Source: UBA4742 sp963773335
GTDB lineage: Bacteria; Actinomycetota; Acidimicrobiia; Acidimicrobiales; Acidimicrobilacustridaceae
Length of the DNA stretch: 64,000 bases
Direction: 5' to 3'
NCBI GenBank assembly: GCA_963773335.1
Contig: CAVZAT010000004.1
Coordinates: 992,001-1,056,000 of the forward strand
Shown: one piece after another, positions 25,751 to 34,393 of the stretch
Layout: each line of letters begins with the position of its first letter
Position numbering within the stretch: the stretch's first letter is position 1
Notes under the pieces: model-generated
What the model was told of the DNA's origin: nothing
Database searches by the model: none
The model's input: the letters and a program-made list of their open reading frames with translations, nothing else
Made by a program: the position numbers and the translations under genes

Positions 25751-26295
25751 CCGAGACCCAGACCGATGACCTGCCCGCCGACGTGCCCCCGGAGGTGATG
25801 GCCATGATCGGCCAGATCTCTTATCCCGAGGCCGGCCAGTTCGATGTGGAGCACGGCTACATCTGGACCAGCTGCGCCTCGGTGGAGAACGGCAACCCGC
25901 TGTTCTGGGACGAGGAGGTGGCGGCGCAGATCACCGACGGACCCATCGCCCCACCCAGCATGCTGTCGGTCTGGTTCCGCCCCCACCACTGGTCGCCCGG
26001 CCTGACCGAACCCGCCGTGCCGCTCCAGGTCCACTTCGACCTCAAGGAGCGCCTGGGCCTGCCCGAGGCCATCATCAGTGAGAACACCATCGTGTTCCAC
26101 GAGCCGGTGCGGGTGGGCGATCGCCTGCACACCCACCAGATCCTGCGCTCGGTCAGCGGTCCCAAGACCACCAAGCTGGGGACCGGGAGGTTCTGGGTCA
26201 TCGAGGTGGAGTACTTCAACCAGCGCAACGAGCTGGTGGGGGTCGAGAGCTACACCGGGTTCGGCTACCGGCGACCGACGGGCGGCGACGCATGA
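25747..26295 (+). CDS. FAS1-like/MaoC-type dehydratase subunit (ChsH2-like)
   Basis: A 182-residue hot-dog-fold protein with the N-terminal MaoC-like (FAS1-type) sequence: GNPLFWDEEVAAQITDGPIAPPSML, then FHEPVRVGDRLHTHQILRSV and GRFWVIEVEYFNQRNELVG. In heteromeric enoyl-CoA hydratases this subunit type binds substrate while the partner carries the catalytic Asp/His. Start and stop both overlap neighbours (ATGA on each side), so it is made together with the second hydratase protein. The pairing resembles ChsH2-ChsH1 of mycobacterial cholesterol side-chain degradation, without the DUF35 extension. Confidence 0.82.
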   Translation: MTETQTDDLPADVPPEVMAMIGQISYPEAGQFDVEHGYIWTSCASVENGNPLFWDEEVAAQITDGPIAPPSMLSVWFRPHHWSPGLTEPAVPLQVHFDLKERLGLPEAIISENTIVFHEPVRVGDRLHTHQILRSVSGPKTTKLGTGRFWVIEVEYFNQRNELVGVESYTGFGYRRPTGGDA

Positions 26296-26803
26296 GCGCC
26301 GAGCTGCCGGTCCAACCCCACGCATCTGACATCGCGCTCACCGTGGCCGACGTGCACGTGGGCGACACCCTGGCAACGTTGCGCTACCCGGTGTCGGCCA
26401 CCACGGTGGTGCTGGGTGCGCTGGCCGCCCGCGACTGGCGGCCCATGCACCACGACCACGACTTCGCCGTGAACCGCAACGGGACGCAGGACATCTTCCT
26501 CAACACGCCGAACCAGGCGGCCTGGTTCGAGCGCTACCTGACCGACTGGAGCGGGCCTCGGGGACGGCTGGGCCGGATGACCTTCCGCATGAAGGGCTCG
26601 GTCTTCCCCGGCGACGTCATGGCCCTCGACGCCACGGTGACCGACGTGCGCACCGACGAGGTGGGCTGCGCGCTGGGTGGAGGTGGCCGTGGCCCTCACC
26701 GTCGAGGGCGAGGTCAAGACCAGCTGCACCGCCACGCTGGCCCTGCCCGCGATCCCCGGACGACAACCCGTGGCGCCGCCGCGGCGACCAGTGGAAGCCC
26801 TAG
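26292..26803 (+). CDS. MaoC-type enoyl-CoA hydratase subunit (ChsH1-like), frame broken twice
   Basis: Read from ATG 26292, about 170 residues of hot-dog fold. The hydratase motif is RDWRPMHHDHDFAVNRNG, with the Asp and His of the MaoC active site, followed by DIFLNTPNQAAWFERYLTDW and RLGRMTFRMKGSVFPGDVM. The frame shifts near 26675 and near 26760, each like one extra base; the joined C-terminus reads VAVALTVEGEVKTSCTATLALP and ends QWKP. It should pair with the preceding subunit to hydrate the double bond made by the dehydrogenases. ATGA overlap with the preceding stop. Confidence 0.8.
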
Positions 26804-26816
26804 ACGAGGAGCCCGG

Positions 26817-27932
26817 ATGGATCTCGACTTCACCGACGAGCAGGAGATGCTGCGGGAGCTGGTGCGCGGCGTGTGCGCCGACCTCGCGCCTCTCGACGTG
26901 GTCCGTGAGCTGGAGGACGACCCGATCGGGTATCCCGACGAGTTCTGGAAGCAGCTGGCCGCCCTCGACCTGATCGGCCTGACCCTGCCCACGGCCTTCG
27001 GCGGGTCGGCGATGAGCCTGCTGGAGGCCACGATCCTCTACGAGGAGCTGGGTCGATCCCTGGCCCCCTCGCCCCACTTCGCCAGCGCGGTGATGAGCGC
27101 CGGGGTGCTCATGGCCGCCGGATCCGAGGAGCAGCAGCAGGCGTGGCTCCCCCGGATGGCGTCGGGTGACGCCATCGTGGTACCGGCCTGGCTCGAACCC
27201 CAGCGCGGCTTCGGCCCCGACGGGGTGGCCATGACCGCCCGGACCGAGGGTGAGGGCTGGGTGTTGGACGGGGTCAAGTGGCACGTACCCTTCGCGGCCG
27301 CGGCCCAGGCCCTGGTGGTGTTGGCCCGCACCGACGACGGCGTCGACCTGTTCCTGGTCGATCCCGCGGACGCGGGCGTGTCGCTGGCCCAGCAGCTCAC
27401 CATCGCCTCCGACACGCAGTACGCGGTGACCTTCGACGGGGTGAGGGTGTCGGGCGCCGATCGCATCGGCGCGGCGGGGTCCGGGTGGGACACCTGGGCC
27501 GGGGCCCTGGATGACGGCATGATCCTGCAGGCCGCCCTGGCCATGGGCGGCGCCCAACGTGCGCTGGCCATCACGGTGCAGTACGCCAAGGACCGCGAGC
27601 AGTTCGACAAGCCGCTCGGTGCGTTCCAGGCCCTGGCTCACTACCTGGCCGACGCCAAGACCAACGTCGACGGCGGCACCCTGTTGGTCTACGAAGCGGC
27701 CTGGGCCCGAGCCGAGGGCCGACCGGTCGACCGGCTGGCACCGATGGCCAAGCTGTTCGCGGCCCAGACCTACCGCGACGTCACCGCCATGGCCCAACAG
27801 ATCTTCGGCGGCGTGGGGTTCACCATCGAGTACGACATCCAGCTGTACTTCCGCCGGGCCAAGCAGCTCCAGATCAGCTGGAACGACAGCGCCCGGCTCG
27901 AACAGCTCATCGCGACCGCCGTCCTGGATTGA
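26817..27932 (+). CDS. Acyl-CoA dehydrogenase, second of two in the operon
   Basis: A 371-residue acyl-CoA dehydrogenase, intact. N-terminal DLDFTDEQEMLRELVRGVCA, middle GEGWVLDGVKWHVPFAAAAQ and C-terminal AQQIFGGVGFTIEYDIQLYFRRAK are family features; the C-terminal motif is typical of the FadE28/ChsE-type subunits. The FAD/substrate loop that reads EPNAGSD in the first dehydrogenase is weakly kept here (LEPQRGFGPDG), which suggests that the two genes encode unlike subunits of one enzyme. ATG 26817 has a GAGGAG ribosome site. It is followed 11 bp later by the SnoaL-like gene. Confidence 0.88.
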   Translation: MDLDFTDEQEMLRELVRGVCADLAPLDVVRELEDDPIGYPDEFWKQLAALDLIGLTLPTAFGGSAMSLLEATILYEELGRSLAPSPHFASAVMSAGVLMAAGSEEQQQAWLPRMASGDAIVVPAWLEPQRGFGPDGVAMTARTEGEGWVLDGVKWHVPFAAAAQALVVLARTDDGVDLFLVDPADAGVSLAQQLTIASDTQYAVTFDGVRVSGADRIGAAGSGWDTWAGALDDGMILQAALAMGGAQRALAITVQYAKDREQFDKPLGAFQALAHYLADAKTNVDGGTLLVYEAAWARAEGRPVDRLAPMAKLFAAQTYRDVTAMAQQIFGGVGFTIEYDIQLYFRRAKQLQISWNDSARLEQLIATAVLD

Positions 27933-27943
27933 AAGGGGATCCC

Positions 27944-28393
27944 ATGGGGACATGGACACGCCAGGAGTTGCAGGAGGCACACGACCGGTACCTGGCTGCG
28001 GCCCAGGAAGCGGGCCGCAGCCACGACTGGGGCGTGTGGGCCGACCGCTTCACCGAGGACGCCACCTACATCGAGCACCACTACGGCACCTTCGAGGGCC
28101 GCGCCGCCATCCTCGAGTGGATCTCGAAGACCATGGGCGAGTGGCCCAACTCGGAGATGACGATCTTCCCGCACAACTGGTGCGTGTGCGACGAGGACAC
28201 CGGCCGTTGGATCTGCGAGATCGAGAACCGCTTCGAGGATCCCGGTGACGGTCAGATCTACGAAGCCAGCAACATCACCATCCTCACCTATGCCGGCGAC
28301 GGTCGGTTCTCCAGCGAGGAGGACGTCTACAACCCGGCCACGTTCGCCCCGGTGGTCAAGGCCTGGGTGAAGGCCAAGCGCGCCCACTCCTGA
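27944..28393 (+). CDS. SnoaL/NTF2-like protein
   Basis: A 149-residue protein with the cone-shaped NTF2 fold: DWGVWADRFTEDATYIEHHYGTFEGR is the characteristic N-terminal part, and DEDTGRWICEIENRFEDPG lies in the sheet. Members include ketosteroid isomerases, polyketide cyclases and dehydratases, as well as non-catalytic proteins. As the last gene of the acyl-CoA dehydrogenase operon it may isomerise or shape a ring-bearing acyl-CoA (inference). GAAAGGGGAT precedes ATG 27944. Confidence 0.82.
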   Translation: MGTWTRQELQEAHDRYLAAAQEAGRSHDWGVWADRFTEDATYIEHHYGTFEGRAAILEWISKTMGEWPNSEMTIFPHNWCVCDEDTGRWICEIENRFEDPGDGQIYEASNITILTYAGDGRFSSEEDVYNPATFAPVVKAWVKAKRAHS

Positions 28394-28501
28394 CCCGCGG
28401 AGGGGTCCGAGCCGCTCCGGGAGGAGTGCGCGGGCCCGTCACCGGAGGCGCCGACCGGACACGCCCGACCCCGCTGGGCGTCGTCACGCGAGTATCGGAG
28501 G

Positions 28502-29523
28502 GTGAACACCGGCCTGGTCGTCGCCATTGCGATGGCCCTGGCCTTCGCGTTCACCAACGGCGTGCACGACGCGGCCAACGCCATCGCCACGCTGGTGATG
28601 ACCCGCGCGGCCCGACCGGGCTCCGCGGTCATCCTGGCCGCGGTCGGCAACGTGGTGGGACCGCTGCTGTTCGGCAGCGCGGTGGCCAGCACGATCGCCG
28701 GGATCGTGGCCGTTCCGTCGAGCGAGGTGATCGCCGTGGTCGGCGCCGCGCTGACCGGTGCCGTGGTCTGGAACGGGCTCACCTGGTGGCGCGGGCCTGC
28801 CCTCGAGCTCGGGTCACGCGCTGCTGGGAGGCCTGGTGGGTGCGTCGATCGCCCGCGGTGGGCCGAGCTCGGTCAACTGGGGCGGCTTCGACGGCATCAG
28901 GCCCGTCGGGGTCATCGGAGTGGCGGTGGTGCTCACCGTCGCGCCCCCGCTGGGCTTCGTGGCCGGGCTGGCCGCCGATCGCTGGGCCCATCGGGCCGCC
29001 CGCCGCGGCGACCCAACGGCCTGCGGGCGCCGGTGCGAGCAGGTCAGTGGGTCATGTCCGAGGCGCTGGCCATCAGCCACGGCGCGAACGACGCCCAGAA
29101 GGCGGTGGGCGTGGTCGCTGCTCCTGCTGGTGGCCGGCGGTCACCTGGCCCAGCTCGCCTCGCCCGCCATGGGTCGAGGTGGCCTGCGGCATCGCGCTCA
29201 CGGCGCGGCACCGCGCTCGGCGGCTGGCCGATCGTCCGGACGCTCGGGTCGGCGGATCACGCTGATCCGCCCACTCGACGCCCTCGCCAGCCAGACCGGG
29301 TCGACCGCGGTGCTCCTCGGCGCGTCGCTGGTCGGCGCGCCGGTGAGCACCACCCAGATCGTGGCGTCGTCGGTGGTGGGCGTCGGGGGCGGCCGGCGCC
29401 GGTGGCGTCACGTGCGCTGGCGCGGCGTGGTGCGCGCCATGCTGCTGGCCTGGCTGGTGACCGTCCCCGCGACCGCCGCTGTTCGCGGCCGCGGCCCTCG
29501 TGCCCTGGAGGTGGCTCACATGA
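28502..29523 (+). CDS. PiT family inorganic phosphate transporter, heavily frameshifted
   Basis: The start is a GTG (VNTGLVVAIAMALAFAFTNG). The reading shows both PiT signatures: FTNGVHDAANAIATLVMTRA near the N-terminus and ISHGANDAQKAVGVV in the second half, each with the G(A/V)NDxxN/K-type core, and VGAPVSTTQIVASSVVGVG near the end. Six or more shifts occur between 28797 and 29500, so no single frame holds the protein. Joined, it is a complete ~335-residue membrane symporter importing phosphate. The inferred stop overlaps the ATG of the DUF47 gene, the usual partner. Confidence 0.75.
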
Positions 29524-30119
29524 GCACCAGGCGCTGGTTCCTGCCCGACAACCCGGACCTGCTCGGGCATGCTGCGGCAGCAGGCCGCGATCACCGTCGA
29601 GGCCATGGACGCGCTGGTGGCCTGGTCGGCCGGCGAGCGCGACGGCCGCCGATCGGGTGCGCGCCTGCGAGCACCGCGCCGACGAGGCCAAGCGGCAGCT
29701 GTGGCTCGCGCTGCGGGAGGCGTTCTCACCGCCGCTCGACGCCGAGGACCTCTACACGCTGTCGGCCGACCTCGACGAGGTGCTCAACGCCGCCAAGGAC
29801 CTCGTCCGGGAGATGGAGGTCATGGACATGCAGCCCGACGAGCCGGTCCATGAGATGGTCGTCCTGGTCGCCGGCGCGGTGGGCCACCTGGCCGACGCCT
29901 TCGACCACCTCGACGCCCACGGCGATGCCACCGAGCACGCCGATGCGGCCATCAAGAGCCGGCGCGGGATCGAGCACGCTTACCGCCGGGCGATGTCGGC
30001 CCTGCTCCAGGTCGAGGACCTCCACGAGGTCATCGGCCGTCGCGAGACTACCGGCGGCTCTCGCGGATCGGCGACCTGGTGCACGCGGTGGCCGAGCGCG
30101 TCTGGTACGCGGTCGGTGA
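29520..30119 (+). CDS. DUF47 (PhoU-like) phosphate transport partner, frameshifted
   Basis: Read from ATG 29520 (MSTRRWFLPDNPDLLG), the product is a ~200-residue all-helical PhoU-like protein. Segments are AITVEAMDALVAWSAGERD, REAFSPPLDAEDLYTLSADL, VLNAAKDLVREMEVMDMQPD and IEHAYRRAMSALLQVEDLHE. Frames change near 29570, 29640 and 30050, and the true stop cannot be fixed; the given end is approximate. DUF47 proteins are encoded beside PiT transporters and regulate them. The gene starts at the PiT stop and ends close to the monooxygenase start at 30155. Confidence 0.72.
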   Translation: MSTRRWFLPDNPDLLGHAAAAGRDHRRGHGRAGGLVGRRARRPPIGCAPASTAPTRPSGSCGSRCGRRSHRRSTPRTSTRCRPTSTRCSTPPRTSSGRWRSWTCSPTSRSMRWSSWSPARWATWPTPSTTSTPTAMPPSTPMRPSRAGAGSSTLTAGRCRPCSRSRTSTRSSAVARLPAALADRRPGARGGRARLVRGR

Positions 30120-30154
30120 AGGAGTCAGCCCCCGCCGTCAAAAGGGGACGACGA

Positions 30155-31659
30155 ATGGAACACTTCGACGTCATCGTGGTGGGCGCTGGGATCTCAGGCA
30201 TCGGCGCCGCCTACCACCTCCAGTCGAAGTGCCCGACGAAGTCCTACGTGATCCTGGAGGGCCGCGACGAGATCGGCGGCACCTGGGACCTGTTCCGCTA
30301 CCCCGGCGTCCGCTCCGACAGCGACATGCACACCCTGGGGTACAACTTCAAGCCCTGGACGGCCAGAAGGCCATCGCCGACGGACCCTCGATCCTGGCCT
30401 ACCTGCACGAGACCGCGTCGCGAGTTCGGGATCGATCGCCACATCCGGTTCGGCACAGCACGTGACCGCGGCCCGATGGTCGAGCGAGACGGCCGACTGG
30501 ACGGTCGAGATACGCGCCGGCGGCGAAGCCGACGACGCCGAGCTCGCCTCGATGACGTGCAACTACCTGTTCGTGTGCGCGGGCTACTACAGCTACGGGA
30601 CGGCTACACGCCCGAGTTCCCGGGTCGGGACCGCTTCGGCGGTCGAGTCGTGCACCCCCAGGCCTGGCCCGAGGACCTGGACTACCCGGCAAGCGGGTGG
30701 TGGTGATCGGCTCGGGGGCCACGGCCATGACGCTCGTCCCGGCCATGGCGCAGACCGCGGCTCACGTGACCATGCTCCAGCGCTCGCCGACCTATGTGGT
30801 GTCGCGTCCCGACACCGATCGGCTGGCCAACGCCATGCGCAAGGTGCTGCCCGACCGGATCGCCTACGACCTCACCCGCCGCAAGAACGTCGCCCTCCAG
30901 CAGATGATCTACAAGCGCACCCGCACCAAGCCCGACGAGGTCAAGAGGCCGACTGCTCGAAGATGGTGCGCGAGGAGCTGGGCCCCGACTACGACGTCGA
31001 CACCCATTTCACCCCCCGGTACAACCCCTGGGACCAGCGGCTCTGCCTGGTCCCCAACGGCGACCTGTTCGAGGCCATCCGGTCGGGCCGGGCTCGGTGG
31101 TCACCGACCAGATCGAGACCTTCACCGAGACCGGCATCCGGCTGGCGTCGGGCGAGGAGCTCGAGGCCGACATCATCGTCACCGCCACCGGCCTGCGGAT
31201 GGTCGCCCTCGGCGAGATGGAGGTCGAGGTCGACGGCGAGCCGGTCGACTTCTCCCGGACCTGGACCTACAAGGGCTTCGCCTACTCCGACGTCCCCAAC
31301 CTGGCCTCGTCGTTCGGGTACATCAACGCCTCGTGGACGCTGCGGGCCGACCTGATCTGCGAGTACGTCTGCCGCCTGCTCGACCACATGGACCAGACCG
31401 GCACCGACGAGTGCACCCCCCGCCTGCGCGCCATCGACCGCTCGATGCGCCCGCGGCCCTGGATCGAGGGGTTCTCCGCCGGCTACATGCAGCGGACCAT
31501 GGACCGCCTGCCCTGCCAGGGCGATCACGCGCCGTGGATCAACCCGCAGAACTACCAGGCCGACCGCAAGCTGTTTCGCAAGGACCCCGTCGACGATGGC
31601 GCCATGCGCTTCACCCGCTCGTCGGCGCGGGCCAAGGCGCTCAGCGGTCGCCCTGGTAG
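30155..31659 (+). CDS. Flavin-containing monooxygenase of the Baeyer-Villiger type, frame broken at six or more places
   Basis: From ATG 30155 (MEHFDVIVVGAGISGIGAAYH) the protein shows the FAD Rossmann loop GAGISG, EGRDEIGGTWDLFRYPGVRS, and at 30635-30670 FGGRVVHPQAWP, which matches the Baeyer-Villiger fingerprint FxGxxxHxxxW(P). The NADPH loop VVIGSGATAMTLVPAMA follows near 30710, and the C-terminal part EADIIVTATGLRMVALG is intact. Breaks lie near 30360, 30425, 30465, 30590, 30690, 30950 and 31100; the end is approximate. Such class B enzymes oxidise ketones to esters or act as long-chain or steroid monooxygenases. No gene overlaps downstream. Confidence 0.78.
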
Positions 31660-31676
31660 CCCCCTCCCTCGCATAT

Positions 31677-31717
31677 TGGGCATCTTTGCTGCCGGAATCC
31701 GGTCGCAAAGATGCCCA
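31677..31717. terminator. Long hairpin between convergent monooxygenase and mazG genes
   Basis: TGGGCATCTTTGC (31677-31689) and GCAAAGATGCCCA (31705-31717) are exact inverted copies of 13 bp; the 15-nt loop holds CCGG-AAT-CCGG, which can pair further. It sits at the meeting point of two convergent genes and is A/T-richer than its surroundings. No T-run follows on either side. A bidirectional terminator is the simplest reading. Confidence 0.55.
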
Positions 31718-31720
31718 GTT

Positions 31721-33147
31721 TCAGAGGGGTCGGGTCATTCGGCCGGGGTCGCCGAGGTCGGCGGCCTCGGCGGCCCGCAGCGTGGCCAGCTGGGCCACCG
31801 TGGCCGCGCGCGGAGCGGCGTCCTCGGGGTCGACGCCGAGACGTCGGGCCCGGTCCACCACCCTCCACAGCAGCTCGCCCACCCGCTCGGCGAGAGCTCG
31901 TCCGTCCCAGCTCGCGCCGGCTGGCGTCACCTCGCCCACCAGCCCGATCGACTCGGCCTTCTTCTGGATCTTGGTGGCGTAGAGCAGCGCAGGTAGGGCC
32001 GCGGGCACGCCGTCGAACACACTGGCCCGGCCCTTCTCGAGCCTTCTTGATCTGCTCCCAGTTGGCCACCACCTCGTCGGCCGTGTCCGCGGACACGTCG
32101 CCGAACACATGGGGATGGCGGGCGACCAGCTTGTCGTGCACCCCCCGAGCCACGTCGGCCAGGGTGAACGCCCCCTCCTCGGTGGCCAGCTTGGCGTGGA
32201 AGGCGATCTGGAACAACAGGTCGCCCAGCTCCTCCTCGAGGTGGGCCAGGCCCATCGGCGCCCCCGGCCCGCCCGTCGCTCCCGAGGCGGGAACCAGCTC
32301 GTCGATGGCCTCGAGCACCTCGTAGCTCTCCTCCAGCAGGTGGCGGCGCAGCGAGTGGTGGGTCTGCTTGCGGTCCCACGGGCACTCGACCGCGAAGCGT
32401 GGCCACCAGCTCGACCAGCCGCGGCCACCTCACCCGACACCGGAGCGGTCAGCTCGGGCACGTACAGCGAGGTCAGGTGGTCGGGCTCGACCACCCGGTC
32501 GAGCTCCGCGGCGGACACCTCGAAGATGCGCTCGTCGGTCGGTGCCCAGCCCCTGGAGCACCACCACCCGGCCATCGAGGGCCAGCGGCGGCTCCATCCC
32601 CTCGTCCAGAGCCAGCTTGACCTCCGACAGCACGTGCACGCGAGTCGCACTGGGCCACCAGCAGCGGACCGCGCTCGGCCGGCGGCTTCGACCCCGAAGC
32701 GTTGCCCGTCCACCACCCGAACGCCGTGGGTGATCGGGTCGATGCCCAGCCGAGCCCACGCCAGGTCGAGGAACGACAGTGCCGGCACGAGCTCGAGCTC
32801 CAGGTCCGGGTCGTGGCCGGCCCTGACGGCCAGCAGCTCCACCGTGCGCTCGGCCACCACGGGCGAGCCGGGGACGGCGTAGGTGAGCGGGCCGCCGGCG
32901 GCGGTCTCGACGAGCTGGTCCACGATCTGCTCGTACACGTCCTCGAGTCGCTCCCCATCCTCGTAGACCTGGTCGAAGCTGGGCGCCCCCGCCACGAGCG
33001 AGGCGGCCGGATGGCGGGAGCGTGCGCAGCCACAGCCGGCCGTCGTGGTGGGCGCGTCTGGAGCCGCTCGGCGCTCCCGACCGTAACCAGGTCGGCGTCG
33101 CCCGGTCCGAGCCCCACCACCGCGATGCGGCGGATCCCCGAGGCCAC
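31721..33147 (-). CDS. mazG: MazG nucleotide pyrophosphohydrolase with N-terminal tetrapyrrole-methylase-like domain, heavily frameshifted
   Basis: Read from GTG 33147 (RIAVVGLGPGDADLVTVGS), the first ~220 residues match the SAM-dependent tetrapyrrole (corrin/porphyrin) methylase fold, with TYAVPGSPVVAERTVELLAV. The second part is MazG, which hydrolyses aberrant NTPs: MGLAHLEEELGDLLFQIAFH carries the EExxE-type metal motif and VFGDVSADTADEVVANWEQIK is the usual continuation. Frames change many times between 33060 and 32040. The same two-domain layout as YabN is seen in other bacteria. It lies 15 bp after the surA-like gene, which follows mfd, the normal actinobacterial order. Confidence 0.78.
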
Positions 33148-33162
33148 AGTCGACTCGGCCGG

Positions 33163-34354
33163 CTAGGGCGTGGACGTGGTCGTGGTGGCCGTGCCGCCCA
33201 GGTTCAGCGAGCCCAGGCCGGTGGCCTTGGTGGTGCTGGTGCTCGACGACGTGGCACCCGCCGGGGCCACGATGGTGCCCGTCTTGCGGTCCCACGAACC
33301 CCACTGCGGGTCCACCGTCACGTCGGCCTTCTTGGTGGCCGCGTCGAACCAGGCCTTGTAGTCCGACAGGGCCTGGTTGGCGGCCGCCTTCTGCAGCTCG
33401 GTCTTGGCCTGGTCGAAGGTGAGATCGCCCCGGGCCGACACGAACACCAGGAAGTAGCCCTGCGAGCCCTTGACGGGCTGGCTCATGTCACCCACCGGAC
33501 CGTTCCAGATGGCGTCCTCGAGGGCTGGCGCGGCCGTGGTGTAGGCGCCCTTGGACTGGCAGCCCAGGTCCCCGTCGGACTGGAGACCCTCCTGCTGGGC
33601 CACCGTGGACGCGGCCGAGGCGAACTCGGTGGCCAGGTCGCCGGCCGCGGCGCTGGCGATCTGGGTGCGGAGCTGGCCGGCCTCGGTCTGGGCGCTGGCG
33701 AAGTCCGATGCGCTGGGCGTGACCGGGTTGCCGCTGGAATCGGTACCCCCGGTCCCGGCGGGGACCTCGATGACATAGACGCAGGCCTTGCCGGTGAACT
33801 GGGTCGGGTTGGCGTCGTAGAGCTTCTGCAGCAGCGGCAGTGGATCCCCGCTTCTGGGCGTAGGTCTTCTGCAGGGCGGTCTGGCCGGCGGTGGCCCGGA
33901 TCAGGGCTTTCTTGAACGAACCCAACGAGTCGAGCACGGCCTTGCCCTGGGCCGCGGTGCCCGCCGACTGCCGGCCGGTCGTGGGATCGGTGGTGGCCGG
34001 AGCCAGCTGGGTCTGCAACGACGTCTCCGCCGCGTCCAGGTCGGACTGGGAGAGCGTGATGTGACGGCGGGCCAGCTCCTGGTCGATCAGGACGAACGTC
34101 ACCTGGTTGTTGAGCACACCGGTGGTGAAGTTGGTGTTGTAGGTGCTGGCGTTGACGCCGGTGGTCTGGGTCTGGGCCTTCAGCGCCTCGTTGGACGCGA
34201 TCAGGTGGAGCCAGTCGTTGAAGTCCTTGTTGGACAGAGACTTCCCGTTGACCGACACCGCGGTGCCCGAGGTGGCCGAGCAGGCAGAGGCGACGATGCC
34301 CAAGACCAGCACGAGGGCGGCCAGGACCGAGGGGATCGAACGGTGGCGGGTCAC
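33163..34354 (-). CDS. SurA-like peptidyl-prolyl isomerase lipoprotein (one frameshift)
   Basis: GTG 34354 starts a lipoprotein signal peptide (SVLAALVLVLGIVASAC, Cys as lipidation site). A SurA-type helical chaperone region follows (VSVNGKSLSNKDFNDWLHLI, VLNNQVTFVLIDQELARRHI), then after a shift near 33845 a parvulin-like part (FTGKACVYVIEVPAG; GPVGDMSQPVKGSQGYFLVF) and a Thr/Ser-rich tail ending TTTTSTP. It would fold exported proteins at the cell surface. A TAGGCT element lies 9 nt before the GTG, suggesting a leaderless mRNA. It lies between mfd and mazG on the same strand. Confidence 0.78.
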
Positions 34355-34363
34355 AGCCGAGTC

Positions 34364-34369
34364 AGCCTA
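34364..34369 (-). promoter_or_regulatory. -10 element for a leaderless surA-like transcript
   Basis: TAGGCT on the minus strand, 9 nt before GTG 34354, within CCTAGGCT. The same CCTAGGCT with the same 9-nt spacing precedes ispE. Confidence 0.45.
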
Positions 34370-34393
34370 GGGAACGGGCGCGCGCCACACCAG

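Noticed and set aside
28426..30706. Long overlapping plus-strand frames through the PiT/DUF47/monooxygenase region as one fusion protein
   Set aside because: The conserved segments hop between three frames in the order expected for three separate, normal-sized proteins, so a fusion is an artefact of indels.
386..31659. Prophage, insertion sequences or transposons in the accessory block
   Set aside because: No transposase, integrase, phage structural gene or terminal inverted/direct repeats were recognised.
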